From the NCBI GenBank assembly GCA_963691815.1, contig OY829659.1, positions 28,872,170-28,936,169 of the forward strand: 64,000 nt of DNA, written 5' to 3'. This document shows, in pieces, positions 10,216 through 19,647 of the stretch; the first letter of the stretch is position 1, and each line of letters begins with the position of its first letter. Source of the stretch: Echiichthys vipera (lineage: Eukaryota > Chordata > Actinopteri > Perciformes > Trachinidae). Under the pieces are notes generated by a model. The model ran no database searches. It had not been told where the DNA came from and saw only the letters and a list, made by a program, of their open reading frames with translations. The position numbers were made by a program, and so were the translations under genes.

Positions 10216-10490
10216 CAGGGGGGTGCTTATCACGGCAGGTACAAAAGCAGCCCTGCGTGACAAGCACCCCCCTTTAATCTTTTCACAGTATATAGATGAG
10301 ACTAGTTTGTGTAACCACAGTCAGTTTCATGCATACGGCATCTTCCTAGTAAAGGTTAACAGGGGGATGCTTATCACGACAGGTACAAAAACTCCTGCTG
10401 TGAAAAGCCTCCTTCAAAAATAATTTAAATCGTAAAATGGTATTTTCCCCTGCGTTTGTTTGCGAAAGGAGAATTGTTTCACTTTACGGT
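10209..10490. repeat. Right inverted end and small hairpins of the 6838-10490 element
   Basis: A hairpin at about 10214-10275 pairs AGGGGGGTGCTTATCACGGC with GCCCTGCGTGACAAGCACCC. A second TTAACAGGGGGATGCTTATC copy lies at 10355-10390. The segment 10418-10488 is the inverted partner of 6881-6962. These are terminal and subterminal repeats of the outer element. The three copies of the GGTGCTTATCACG motif in 200 bp suggest repeated end duplication. Confidence 0.65.
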
Positions 10491-10970
10491 ACGGTACAAC
10501 ACGGTTCTGGAACTGATTTGGCCGCGATGAGGATTACAGTGCTTCTGGGCCAGAGGGTTGATTCCTCCGACAGAGAGGAACAATAGAGATCCATTTGAAG
10601 GTGACCAAGCGTTTTTACGTCACAAAACAATATGTAATTGTGACCAGATTGGCCAAAGTGTGCTTCTGTGCGCCATTCGTAAATTGGTCTGTGTAGCAAT
10701 ACTCATGAACTTTGTTTGACAAAATTGTCTGTCCATTAGTAAAGTATTACTCTGTAATAGTTTAGTTTTGTATTATTGATTAGGGAGCTTCACTTACTAA
10801 TAGTCTAGATGAATGGATATGTTTTGGCTACTAGTTCAGCACACTGTTCTGTGCAGAATTGCATTTCTTTATTTGCTTATGATTTTTATACTGAATGTAA
10901 CAGTGAAGTCCTTTTCCGTCTGCCACCAGGAACACATCATCCTGGTCCTGTGTTCCTGGTCCTGTGCCTG

Positions 10971-11377
10971 TGTAGCTGGTTCACTGTTTACTTTCTTTTA
11001 TTCTTTCGATCATTCATCACTATTGTCATTATCTATTTATTTTTCTAACTAATTATGGTGTACATTCTCAAAACCTGGTCAACGCTAATCCTATCTAAAA
11101 GCAGTTTGAATTCCCTGCATTGTATCAGTTCTACTTTATCGGGTTTACCTAGAGCAAGGGGGAGCTTTATTGGGGTAACACACTTAGGGGTACGTTGGTG
11201 ATGTCGGACCAAATTCTGGCAAAACCATGGCTGCTCTTGTTATGAAGGTAGACTGTTCCTACTCCAACTGTGTTTCCTGACTCTGCCCTTTGCTGCCTTT
11301 GCAGAATAAATAAACAAACTCTGATCCATGGTGTTGTCATTCTTCCGCCTATAAGCAACCATTTCAAAACTTCTACA
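10971..11377 (+). mobile_element. 5' LTR of the Gypsy element
   Basis: This 407-bp repeat matches 18906-19643 once the Penelope fragment is removed from the latter. Shared segments include AAATTAATTATGGTG-type sequence (11045 and 18980), AACGCTAATCCTATCTAAAA and a CAGAATAAAT polyadenylation region near 11303. It is followed after 6 bp by the primer binding site. Confidence 0.85.
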
Positions 11378-11383
11378 TAAAGC

Positions 11384-11398
11384 TGGTGCCGTGACCCA
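11384..11398 (+). promoter_or_regulatory. Primer binding site of the Gypsy element, split by a solo LTR
   Basis: TGGTGCCGTGACCCA lies 6 bp after the 5' LTR and has the TGG start expected of a tRNA 3'-end complement. The solo LTR at 11399-12715 inserted right here, duplicating CCCA. Without it the sequence reads on into GGTCCATTGATC at 12720. The primer tRNA was not identified. Confidence 0.75.
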
Positions 11399-12715
11399 TG
11401 TAGGTGCAACCGATGATTGTTCATTTCTTGATTAACTCAAACTTTCAGTTTGATTAAGACTAGGCCCAAAGCCTGGCTGCCTTTGTCTCTGAAACAAAGG
11501 TCTGCCATGCCTTCTCAAATCACAAATCACACCCAGGTGTGATTCTCCAAGGGACCCCCAAACTGTTCATTGGCTGACTTGACCTCTGGCGATGACATCA
11601 CCAGGGCCTATAAAAAGTGTAGCACACAACCTGCACTTCCTCTTTCTCCCAAATCCCTCTCTCCCGGATCTCTCTCAGACTCTTCTCTCGATCTCAACTC
11701 GACGCGATCCTGCAGATCCAGGAGACCAGCTTCCCGCTGTCCCCTCGGCCCTGGACCTGGCCTATGGCGTAGGATCACCACGAAGGTTAACCAACCGGTT
11801 ATCCTCAACTGAGCACAACAAAGAGCGATCTGAGTTTCCTCTTTTGCCTAAGAGCAACCACTAAGACAAGAACCTTTCTGCAACCAGCTTCCTTTCTTCA
11901 ACCAGCCACTGGCATCAAGCAACGCAAAACATCTCCCATCTCATGGACTGGTGACTAATCACCAACTGGGCATTACTACATGTTAAAGGACTTTATGAAC
12001 GGCTAGATACAATTGTAACTTTGTCATAAGAACTAAGAACTGAGATTCCTTTGTGTAACTTAAATGTTCACACCTTCTCTGCAGGGGTCCAATCCCCCAC
12101 CTCTCCTCTTTGTCTCTCTCACACACACACACACTCACACCCACACACACACACAAACACACACATTTGCTGTTAGCTTTAGTTCGTTTATTGTGTTTTG
12201 TTTGTTGCATGTATTAATTTGTTAAGAAATGTTTGTGTTTACCATATGTTTGTTTATTTAATATTACACAAAGATGAATGAGCCAGCCTCTACTAAGAAA
12301 AGAACTTCTAAATCCTTCAACTAATTAAACTATTACATTTATCGGTGTTCAGCCCTTAATTAGTAGTTTAATATATTTAATGAGACTTTAATATTAGTTG
12401 TCACTCCGTCTATGATGGTGGTGCCCCGAGGAACTCTGGTTTGACTAGAGTAATTTTTATTATTATCTTTGATAATTATTGGTGATAACTAATATTTACT
12501 TGATTAACGATAAGTTTATTGAGAATACTCAATCTCAGTCATTGATTGACTGAATCTGAACGTGAGTCAAGGCCCTACATTTGATTGGTTCTCTGTGTGA
12601 AGTTTTAATAAATTAAAGTTATTAATTTTTAGTATTTTTTCTTTATTAATTTTCTTAATCAAATATTTAATTTGATAGTAACACTATTGATCCAATTAAA
12701 CCTAAAGTACCTACA
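11399..12715 (+). mobile_element. Solo LTR copy 1, family TGTAGGT...ACCTACA (about 1.3 kb)
   Basis: The 1317-bp unit starts TGTAGGTGCAACC and ends AAAGTACCTACA, with 7-bp terminal inverted repeats and a 4-bp target duplication CCCA (11395-11398, 12716-12719). It is one of three copies in the window (also 13354-14640 and, inverted, 31470-32760). A TATA-like CCTATAAAAAG lies near 11607 and a CA-rich tract at 12119-12163. No coding sequence is inside. It has cut the Gypsy primer binding site. Confidence 0.9.
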
Positions 12716-12973
12716 CCCAGGTCCATTGATCAGCCGTCACCGCTCGCCGAGGTTCTGCTTTGTGCTTGTGACATCCGGGATATCAAGTTGGTGGACCTGT
12801 GGATCCTGATAGTTTCTGAAGTGTTTGCTAGACTGTTTAATGCAGGCATTCAGAAAAATATATATAACTAACCATGGAATCATATTGATAGAAGTTGCAT
12901 TTTCTGTGATATATGTAAAACTTATTTCTGAGTTTTTTTCCATTGTTGTATATGCGCATTACATTTGTGTGAT

Positions 12974-13353
12974 ATGGCAGGCAGAGGTCAGAATACCTTT
13001 GATGTATCTACGCCAGCTTTCGATAGAAACAGGGGTTTATTCAACACAGATTGGGTTCGTAGTAAGGCTACAGTGTTGATTAATGAGGAGCCCTTAGATT
13101 CAGATGATTACACTGACATCCCTCCACTTGAGCCCTTGTTTTCCACACCCACTGCTAACAGTGAGACCACAGTCCAACACCTACAGTAAGTGATCTCATT
13201 GGTGAACTGAGGAAACAGATAGGTGAATCAATAGCAAGTTGTTTACTAGCCAGTCAGTCCTCATTCACCTCACAATAATCCCCCGCAGTTTCGTGTATCT
13301 TGGCGATGGAGATGACAAATATTCCATTCAGGAGTGGATCGATATGATAGAGG
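12974..13353 (+). pseudogene. Gypsy gag, N-terminal half (broken)
   Basis: The frame starts MAGRGQNTFDVS at 12974 and reads an acidic N-terminal Gag segment to a premature stop at 13187. Similar sequence continues in another frame (SDLIGELRKQIGESIASCLL), and after a further shift FVYLGDGDDKYSIQEW reaches the solo LTR at 13354. Across that insertion the frame resumes at 14645 with EVYLHEKQF, so Gag was one protein. The assignment as Gag rests on position after the primer binding site and on the zinc knuckle at the other end. Confidence 0.7.
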
Positions 13354-14062
13354 TGTAGGTGCAACCGGAACCCAAAGATGATTGTTCATTTTCTGGATAA
13401 ACCTGAACTTTCAGTTTGATTAAAAGTAGGCCAAAGCCTGCTGGAACAAAGACCAGGCCCAAAAGTTTGGCTGCCATGCCTTCTCCCCCACAACAGGTCA
13501 CACCCAGGTGTGAACTCTCCAAGGCACCCAAACTGTTCATTGGCTGAATTGACCACTGACAATGACATCATCCGGGCCTATATAAAGTGAAGCACACAAC
13601 TTGCACTCCCTCTTTCTACTGGCTCTTGCTCCCGGATCTTCTCCTCTCTCTCTCCCGGATCACTCAACTCCAGGAGACCAGCTTCCCGCTGTCCCCTCTG
13701 ACCTGGACCTGGCCTATGGCGTGGGATCACCACGAAGGTTAACCAACCGGTTATCCTTAACTGAGCACAGCATGGAGCGATCTGTTTCCTCTTTTGCCTA
13801 AGAGCCACAATCAGACAAGAACTACCACGGAGCTTCCTTTCTTCACCCAGCCACTGGCATCAAGCAACGCAAAACATCTTCCATCTCATGGACTGGTAAC
13901 TAATCACCAACTGGGCATTACTAGATGTTATAGGACTTTATGAACGGCTAGAAACAATTGTAACTTTGTCATAAGAACCGAGAGATCAGGCTGCTGGTGC
14001 TTTGTGTAACTTAAACGTTCACACCGTCTTTGCAGGGGTCCGAGCCCCACCTCTTCTCTTTG

Positions 14063-14093
<31 letters not shown>

Positions 14094-14640
14094 AACACAC
14101 ACATTTGCTGTTAGCTTTAGTTAGTTTATTGTGTTTTGTTTGTTGCATTTATTATTCTGTTAATAAATGTTTGTGTTAACCATATGTCTGTTTATTTAAT
14201 GTTACACAAAGATGAATGAGCCAGCTTCTACTAAGAAAAGAACTTTTAAATCCTTCAACTGATTAAACTATTACATTAATCGGTGTTTAACCCTTAATTA
14301 GTAGTTTAATATATTTAATGAGACTTTAATATTAGTTATCACTCCGTCTATTACGGTGGTGCCCCGAGGAACTCTGGTTTAACTAGAGTCATTTTTATTA
14401 TTATCTTTGATAATTATTGGTGATAACTAATATTTACTTGATTAACGCTAAGTTTATTGAGAATACTCAATCTCATAATCTGAACGTGAGTCAAGGCCCT
14501 ACATTCGATTGGTTCTCCGTGTGACATTTTTAATAAATTGAAGTTATTAATTTTTAATAATTTTTCTTTATTAATTTTCCTTATCAAATATTTCATTTGA
14601 TAGTAACACTATTGATCCAATTAAACCCAAAGTACCTACA
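13354..14640 (+). mobile_element. Solo LTR copy 2, family TGTAGGT...ACCTACA
   Basis: This 1287-bp unit has the same ends as copy 1 and a 4-bp duplication GAGG at 13350-13353 and 14641-14644. It lies inside the gag frame of the Gypsy element in the same orientation as copy 1. The TATA-like box CCTATATAAAG is near 13576, the (CA)n tract near 14074-14104, and AATAAATGTT near 14161. Differences from copy 1 are scattered substitutions and a few small indels, one of them a deletion near 14475. Confidence 0.9.
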
Positions 14641-15515
14641 GAGGTGTATTTGCACGAGAAACAGTTCTCAACCCATGATCAGAGAGATGAGATTCTGAGT
14701 CATCTTCTTGGCAAAGCTAAAAGTTTCGTCAAAGTAGTGCTTAAGAGCAGCTCATCACCTGGCACAGCTGTTAATCCCGAGACAATCTACAGCCTATTGA
14801 GACGTTATTTCACTGGGTCTTGTTTGCCATTGGCTGACTTTTATGCAACACAGCATGCGGCAAAAGAAACATCAGTAGATTATTGGGTTAGGCTAAATAC
14901 AGCTGCTGAGGCAGTAGACAGAAACCTCTAGCGCCAACGGAGCAAAATGGACAATATGGATGCAGAAATAGCTATGATGTTTATTAGAAACTGTCCTGAC
15001 CCTAGTCTTGCTTGTGTTTAAGTGCAAGCCCATAAGTAAGGGGTCTCTCACAGAGGTGAAGGAGGTCATCGATGAACATCAAAGAGAGTGCCAAGTTAAA
15101 AGACCAACTGTAACCACGGCCAAAGCTCATGTTCTGCAGGTAACTACAGCTATAGCATCCCTTAGCTCCCCTGAACTTGACACTGATTTTGCCCAAGTGA
15201 ACACCAAATGCACCCCAACTAACCCAACTAAGTCAAATGAAGCAGCCATTTCAGAGTCAGGCGCTCTGGAACGTGTATTAAGTATGCTAGAGAGAGTTTT
15301 AGACGTACCAACCAGTCCGCTGCTAGACCTCAGTTCATCCCATCAGCTCAGTTTGCCCCATGCAGAGTTTGTGGTGACAGCTCCCACTTAACATTAACAC
15401 ACTGCATGAGAGAACGGAGATGTTTGAGCTGCTTAGGACTGGGACATAGACGAAAAGATTGCCCCCAGACCCCTGCTCCTCAGCAGGGCAACAACTCACC
15501 TGATCAGGGAAACTA
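14641..15515 (+). pseudogene. Gypsy gag, C-terminal half with CCHC zinc knuckle (broken)
   Basis: After the solo LTR the frame continues as capsid-like sequence (EKQFSTHDQRDEILSHLLG, then LRRYFTG and DYWVRLNTAAEAVD), typical of teleost Gypsy Gag. A stop at 14929 and a shift near 15019 break it. The downstream part, open at 15008-15391, ends in another shift. After this shift a nucleocapsid zinc knuckle is readable at 15421-15462 as C-x2-C-x4-H-x4-C (CLSCLGLGHRRKDC), preceded by a second cysteine-rich stretch (CRVCGDSSH). The knuckle binds genomic RNA in working elements. With at least three frame breaks this gag is dead. Confidence 0.8.
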
Positions 15516-15527
15516 AATCACTCACGC

Positions 15528-15840
15528 ATGGGAGGGGACAGTGTGAGTGACATTGATGAGACCCTCAATCCTAGTGAAGATATGCAGTCAGTGTACACAG
15601 AAAGCCTAAAATCTGCTCCACCTGGTGCCATTGTATTGTTCCAGAACATAACCCAGGTCGATAAATCTGACAGCCTATTCTATGCCAGTGCAAAGGTGAA
15701 TGATAAACTGACATTACAAGCTCTCCTGGCACCATTAGTGAAGAGGCAACAGAATAGATGCCTAAGAGTGTTGGTTCAGCACTAGAGACCTTTCCTGATG
15801 TTGTGCTTGTCGGCTGTAGTGGAACCCAAGTTAGGCGCAA
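15528..15840 (+). pseudogene. Gypsy protease remnant
   Basis: The frame at 15528-15785 reads an acidic linker and then AKVNDKLTLQALL, the strand that leads into the aspartic protease active site. The expected D-S/T-G triad is destroyed by a small deletion near 15723. Later protease-like residues (DVVLVGCSG) are readable in another frame at 15798-15830. RNase H sequence follows within about 40 bp, so the rest of protease and the whole reverse transcriptase are missing. Confidence 0.6.
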
Positions 15841-15869
15841 ATCCATTCACAACCTGAATTATTTGTGCC

Positions 15870-16619
15870 TCAAAGGATGGCTTAGGTGCTGTGTTATCAC
15901 AGCTCTAAGATGGCGACAGCAAGGCATGCCCTATTGTCTTTGCCAGCAAAGCACTGACCCGCGCTCAGTGCAACTATCCTGCGCAACGCCTAGAGTTCTT
16001 GGCATTGAAGTGGTCTGTCTGCAAAAGATTTACCCATTGGCTTTAAGGGCACACCTTCACTGTTTGGACCGACAATAATACGCTGATGCATATCCTTACA
16101 AAACCAAAACTCAACGTTTGTGAGCAAAGATCGGTAGACAAGTTGTCGCCATATAATTTCAGCATCAAATACATACCTGGTAGCAAGAACTACGTTGCTG
16201 ATGCTCTGAGCAGGCAGCCATTCATTCAAGCCTGTGCCAGCCAAAGACTCATAAAGGAGCCATATGCCGAGCTTGTGAAGGAGTCTCAACAAGTCCGAGA
16301 GGTTGTTGTTCAGGAAGTGTTCAGGCCTGGCGCCAACCACCAGAGTGTTGAACATCCACTTGCACGGGATAGTTTGGAATGCTGTTCTATGACTGATGTT
16401 GAGGTGTCTGCAGTGTTGGCAGGTTATGTTGAGTGGGATCAAGGGTCCAGACAAAAGGTGGTTGCTTGTCTAGCGCAGGATCTGGAGCACCTCATCCCAC
16501 CAGGCCAGAGCACCCCGCCTGTCTTCTCACTTCAGGAGCTCCAGGATCAACAGAGAAATGATGCCACACCGTTGCAGGTCATCCTGTTTGTCAGAGAGAG
16601 GGAGTCGGATTGTCAGTGA
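15870..16619 (+). pseudogene. Gypsy RNase H and linker (broken)
   Basis: From about 15870 the pieces DGLG, SKALT, RLEFLALKWSV, CKRFTHWLKGH and WTDNNTLMH are readable across two frames, then LSPYNFSIKYIPGSKNYVAD followed by ALSR at 16147-16215. This is the C-terminal RNase H of Ty3/Gypsy pol, which degrades template RNA during reverse transcription. The frame at 16086-16619 continues into the RNase H/integrase linker. The reverse transcriptase domain that should come before it is deleted. Confidence 0.85.
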
Positions 16620-16725
16620 GGGTGCTTAAAACTCTGAAACAGTGGCATTGGTTGAAAATCTTCGATGGCATCTTATACCGAGTATGTAAGGATACAAAGT
16701 AACTAGGAAGAAGCGGCATCAGTAC

Positions 16726-17560
16726 ATGGTACCCACCTCTTTTGTCAGCGGTGTTCTGCGTGGCGTTCACAATGACACTGTCCATCAAGGTCAGAGCAGG
16801 ACTTTGTACCTGGCACGGCAGAGGTTCTTTTGGGCTGATATGGAGCATGACGTCAGAGAGAACGTCAAGACTTGCAAGCGTTGTGTTGTAAGTAAGACCT
16901 TGGAACTTGAAAGAAGAGCCAAGCTTGAAAGTATCAAGACCACACGCCCCCTGGAACTAGTCTGTCTGGATTTCTGGTCTGCAGAGGATGCGAAAGGTAG
17001 GAGTGTGAATGTATTAGTGGCAACAGACCACTTCAATAAAATGACCCACGCCTTCAAGTGCTCCGACCAGTCAGCAAAGCAAGGTACATGTCAATTGTGG
17101 GATAAGTACTTTTGTGTCTATGGATTCCCTCAAAGGATCCATTCAGAACAGGGTACAAATTTTGAAAGCCAGTTGATTCAGGAGCAGTGCAGGTTGCCGG
17201 TGTAAAAAAGTCAAGGACAACCCCTTGCCATGCCATGGGGAACGGCCACACTGAGAGATTTCAACAGAACCTTGGGCAATATGATCTGGGCTTTACCCCT
17301 CAGAGATAAAAGAAGATGTCCGCAGATGTTGCAAACTCTGACCGTTGCATATAACTGTAAAGCTCATGAGTCAACTGGCTATGCTCCCTTCTTCCTGATG
17401 TATGGACGCATCCCCAGACTGCCAGTAGATGTGACCTTCTGCAATGTGGAGAGGGATAATGATATCGCAGACTATGACAGTTACGTCAAAAGGATGAGAG
17501 ATGACCTCAAGGAAGCCCTCACGCTGGCCCAGGTCAATGCCAATTCCAGCCAACAATGAC
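16726..17560 (+). pseudogene. Gypsy integrase (broken)
   Basis: The frame at 16726-17205 has the zinc-binding H-H-C-C end (VHNDTVHQG ... VKTCKRCVVSK), then the catalytic core with its first Asp in LVCLDFWSAEDAKG. The second acidic site reads HSEQGTNFES, so the usual Asp is replaced by Glu. A frameshift near 17200 separates the next piece (GNGHTERFNRTLGN, with the catalytic Glu). A third frame (17230-17559) reads YNCKAHESTGYAPFFLMYGR, the conserved C-terminal part. The enzyme normally inserts the cDNA. The frameshifts and the Asp-to-Glu change make it inactive. Confidence 0.85.
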
Positions 17561-17709
17561 AGGCAGACCTTTAAAACAAGGTCAAAGGCCAGGAAGTTGG
17601 CTGACAGGTGGGAGTCAACACTCTGCACAGTTGTTTCCAAAGACTCAAGGTGCCATACTTACCGCATTAAAATCTCACCACAGATCAAGAGAGGATTGTC
17701 CAAAGAAAC

Positions 17710-18324
17710 ATGCTTTTGCAAGCTAACTTCTTACCAGTAGAAGTGGAGCATGGAGTCGAGTCAACCTTTGACAGTAGCTCAGAAACAAGTCAAGAACACA
17801 AGAGTCTCCTGTTGACTGAGTCTAAGTATGATCGGTCAGATCGCACTGCCAGTTGGGTAGCTGAGTCTGCTGCTCTTGAAGACTCCTCAGAGACTGAGCC
17901 TGTGCCATTTGATTCCCCTCAACAGCCCATGGGTAATCCTGTATCACTCTCTCATGAGTTACAGATGAGCGACGGTGTCGGCACTGAGACTGATGGGGAA
18001 AATGTCAATGCGTTGTCAGATCTTCACATTGAAACAGACATGGACAGCAGCAGTAAAGCAAGCAGCAATATGGGAGACACTTGGCGTAATAGTGTACAAT
18101 CAGGACCAGACAACAGTCAAACAAAGAGTCAACCAGCCAGGAGAGAAACTACTAAACTAGCATTAAAACCTGATGGACTGCCACCAAGTGATTCAGTGGG
18201 CCATATAAGGACAAGAGTAGGCCAGATTATAAGGCCAGTTAACAGAGTGATACAGAACATGACACAGAAAAACATACAGCCAAATGGTATAGTTTCAGGG
18301 TTTGCCAAAGCTATGTTTATGTAA
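17710..18324 (+). pseudogene. C-terminal pol frame of the Gypsy element, unknown function
   Basis: A 204-residue open frame follows the integrase remnants. It is rich in Ser, Glu, Asp and Thr, has no recognised domain and ends before the 3' LTR. Its position suggests the poorly conserved tail of Gypsy integrase/pol. It begins within the frame of the upstream basic segment (residues near 17560-17700), so the apparent start is not real. No chromodomain was seen. Confidence 0.5.
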
Positions 18325-18403
18325 GTAAAAAACAGGTTTTTATGTCTCAGGGACAAGTTCACCATTAATGTGTTTTTTGTCTAAACATACAGTTTGGGTT
18401 ATA

Positions 18404-18680
18404 TCCTCAAAGCAATTTCAGTCAAAAACAACTGGACTGGTTGTTTGTCTAGGAAGACGTTTCACCTCTCATCCAAGAGGCTTCATCAGTTCATGTACGC
18501 ATCTGACCAGGCTGGGACTGGTGGTCAGGCTGGGACTGGTGGTCAGATGCGTACATGAACTGATGAAGCCTCTTGGATGAGAGGTGAAACGTCTTCCTAG
18601 ACAAACAACCAGTCCAGTTGTTTTTGACTGAAATTGCTTTGAGGATAACGATGACCTGGACGAATGAGAACATTCACAGG
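18404..18680. mobile_element. Palindromic Penelope-end insertion with 14-bp target duplication
   Basis: Two Penelope tails are joined head to head. Arms 18402-18508 and 18541-18647 are perfect 107-bp reverse complements around a 32-bp spacer made of an 18-bp unit (AGGCTGGGACTGGTGGTC) in near-tandem. The right side continues to the true Penelope terminus (ACGATGACCTGG to CATTCACAGG). The insert is flanked by CAGTTTGGGTTATA at 18390-18403 and 18681-18694. It lies in the Gypsy element between the last pol frame and the 3' LTR, and each arm carries the CTGATGA/GAAA boxes. Confidence 0.9.
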
Positions 18681-18891
18681 CAGTTTGGGTTATAGTTATC
18701 TAGTCAGCTAGAGGGGATTGTGTAAAAGGCACTTTCCTTAGCAAGACAACATTAAAGAAGTTTGGCCAGCTTCTTCATGTTACTTTCCCTGCTAGTTGGG
18801 AGACATTCATGTTGCTTGTAGTAGTGTATATTTGAGAGTGATAACAGACCTTAAGCCAGCTATTATCCTGTACTAGAGCTGTTTTGAGAAG

Positions 18892-18905
18892 TACAGGGGG
18901 AAGTA
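18892..18905 (+). promoter_or_regulatory. Polypurine tract of the Gypsy element
   Basis: ACAGGGGGAAGTA lies directly before the 3' LTR start TGTTGCTGG at 18906, where the plus-strand primer is expected. Confidence 0.55.
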
Positions 18906-19643
18906 TGTTGCTGGTTCAATTTTTACTTTGTTTTATTCTTTTGATCATTCGTCACTATTGTCATTATTTATTTATTTTTCAAATTAATTATGGTGGACAT
19001 TCTCAAAACCAGGTCAACGCTAATCCTATCTAAAAGCAGCTTGAATTGCCTGCATTGTATCAGTTCTATTTCTAAGTTCCAGGTTTACCTGTAGCAAGGG
19101 GGAGCTTATTGGGGTAACACACAAAGGGGTACGTGGGTGACGTCGGACCAAACTCCCCGCAAAAGGACAACTGTTCACACATGGCCCGGGTGACCCCAAC
19201 GACTGTCATTCAGACTCAATAGAGCACTAACGAAGTCGAAACCAACTGCCCACCAACGACTGTCACTCTAACGACGGGCGTGGGCACTTGGAGCACAAAG
19301 GGTGTCAGTGACATCATCGGCCTTGTGAGAGGTTAAATACCTGGATCTCCACACCAGTTAGTTGGTCCAGTCCCAGCCTGGTCAGATGCGTACATGAACT
19401 GATGAAGCCTCTTGGATGAGAGGTGAAACGTCTTCCTAGACAAACAACCAGTCCAGTTGTTTTTGACTGAAATTGCTTTGAGGATATGGCTGCTCTTGTT
19501 ATGGAGGCAGACTGTTCCTACTCCAACTGTGTTTCCTGACTCTGCCCTGTGCTGCCTTTGCAGAATAAATGAACAAACTCTGATCCACGGTGTTGTCATC
19601 CTTCATTTTTCAGCCAATAATCAACCATTTCACAACTGCTACA
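18906..19643 (+). mobile_element. 3' LTR of the Gypsy element, interrupted by a Penelope fragment
   Basis: The sequence matches the 5' LTR in two blocks, 18906-19164 and 19487-19643, about 416 bp in total. Visible divergence from the 5' LTR includes GTTCAATTTTTACTTTG versus GTTCACTGTTTACTTTC near the start and a TTCATTTTTCAGCC insertion near 19602. The element is therefore not recent. Confidence 0.85.
19165..19486 (+). mobile_element. Penelope 3'-end fragment inside the Gypsy 3' LTR
   Basis: The 322-bp insert begins GGACAACTGTTCAC, which lies in the last 20 codons of the Penelope ORF, and ends at GAGGATA. The LTR on either side resumes at the matching position with a loss of only a few bases, and no target duplication is visible. 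CTGATGA is at 19399-19405 and GAAA at 19425-19428. Confidence 0.85.
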
Positions 19644-19647
19644 CCTG

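Larger units (their letters stand above)
10971..19643 (+). mobile_element. Ty3/Gypsy retrotransposon, full-length boundaries, defective and multiply interrupted
   Basis: The element runs from the 5' LTR start TGTAGCTGG (10971) to the 3' LTR end ...GCTACA (19643). Target duplication CCTG lies at 10967-10970 and 19644-19647. The order is LTR, primer binding site, gag, protease remnant, RNase H, integrase, C-terminal frame, polypurine tract, LTR. The reverse transcriptase is deleted between protease and RNase H, and gag and integrase have stops and frameshifts. Four later insertions sit in it: solo LTRs at 11399-12715 and 13354-14640, a Penelope-end palindrome at 18404-18680, and a Penelope fragment at 19165-19486. 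Removing them leaves roughly 5.5 kb. Confidence 0.85.

Noticed and set aside
18368..18673. Short ORFs repeated at several loci (TSSKQFQSKTTG...-type peptide)
   Set aside because: They translate the non-coding Penelope tail; their recurrence comes from the repeat, not from a conserved protein.
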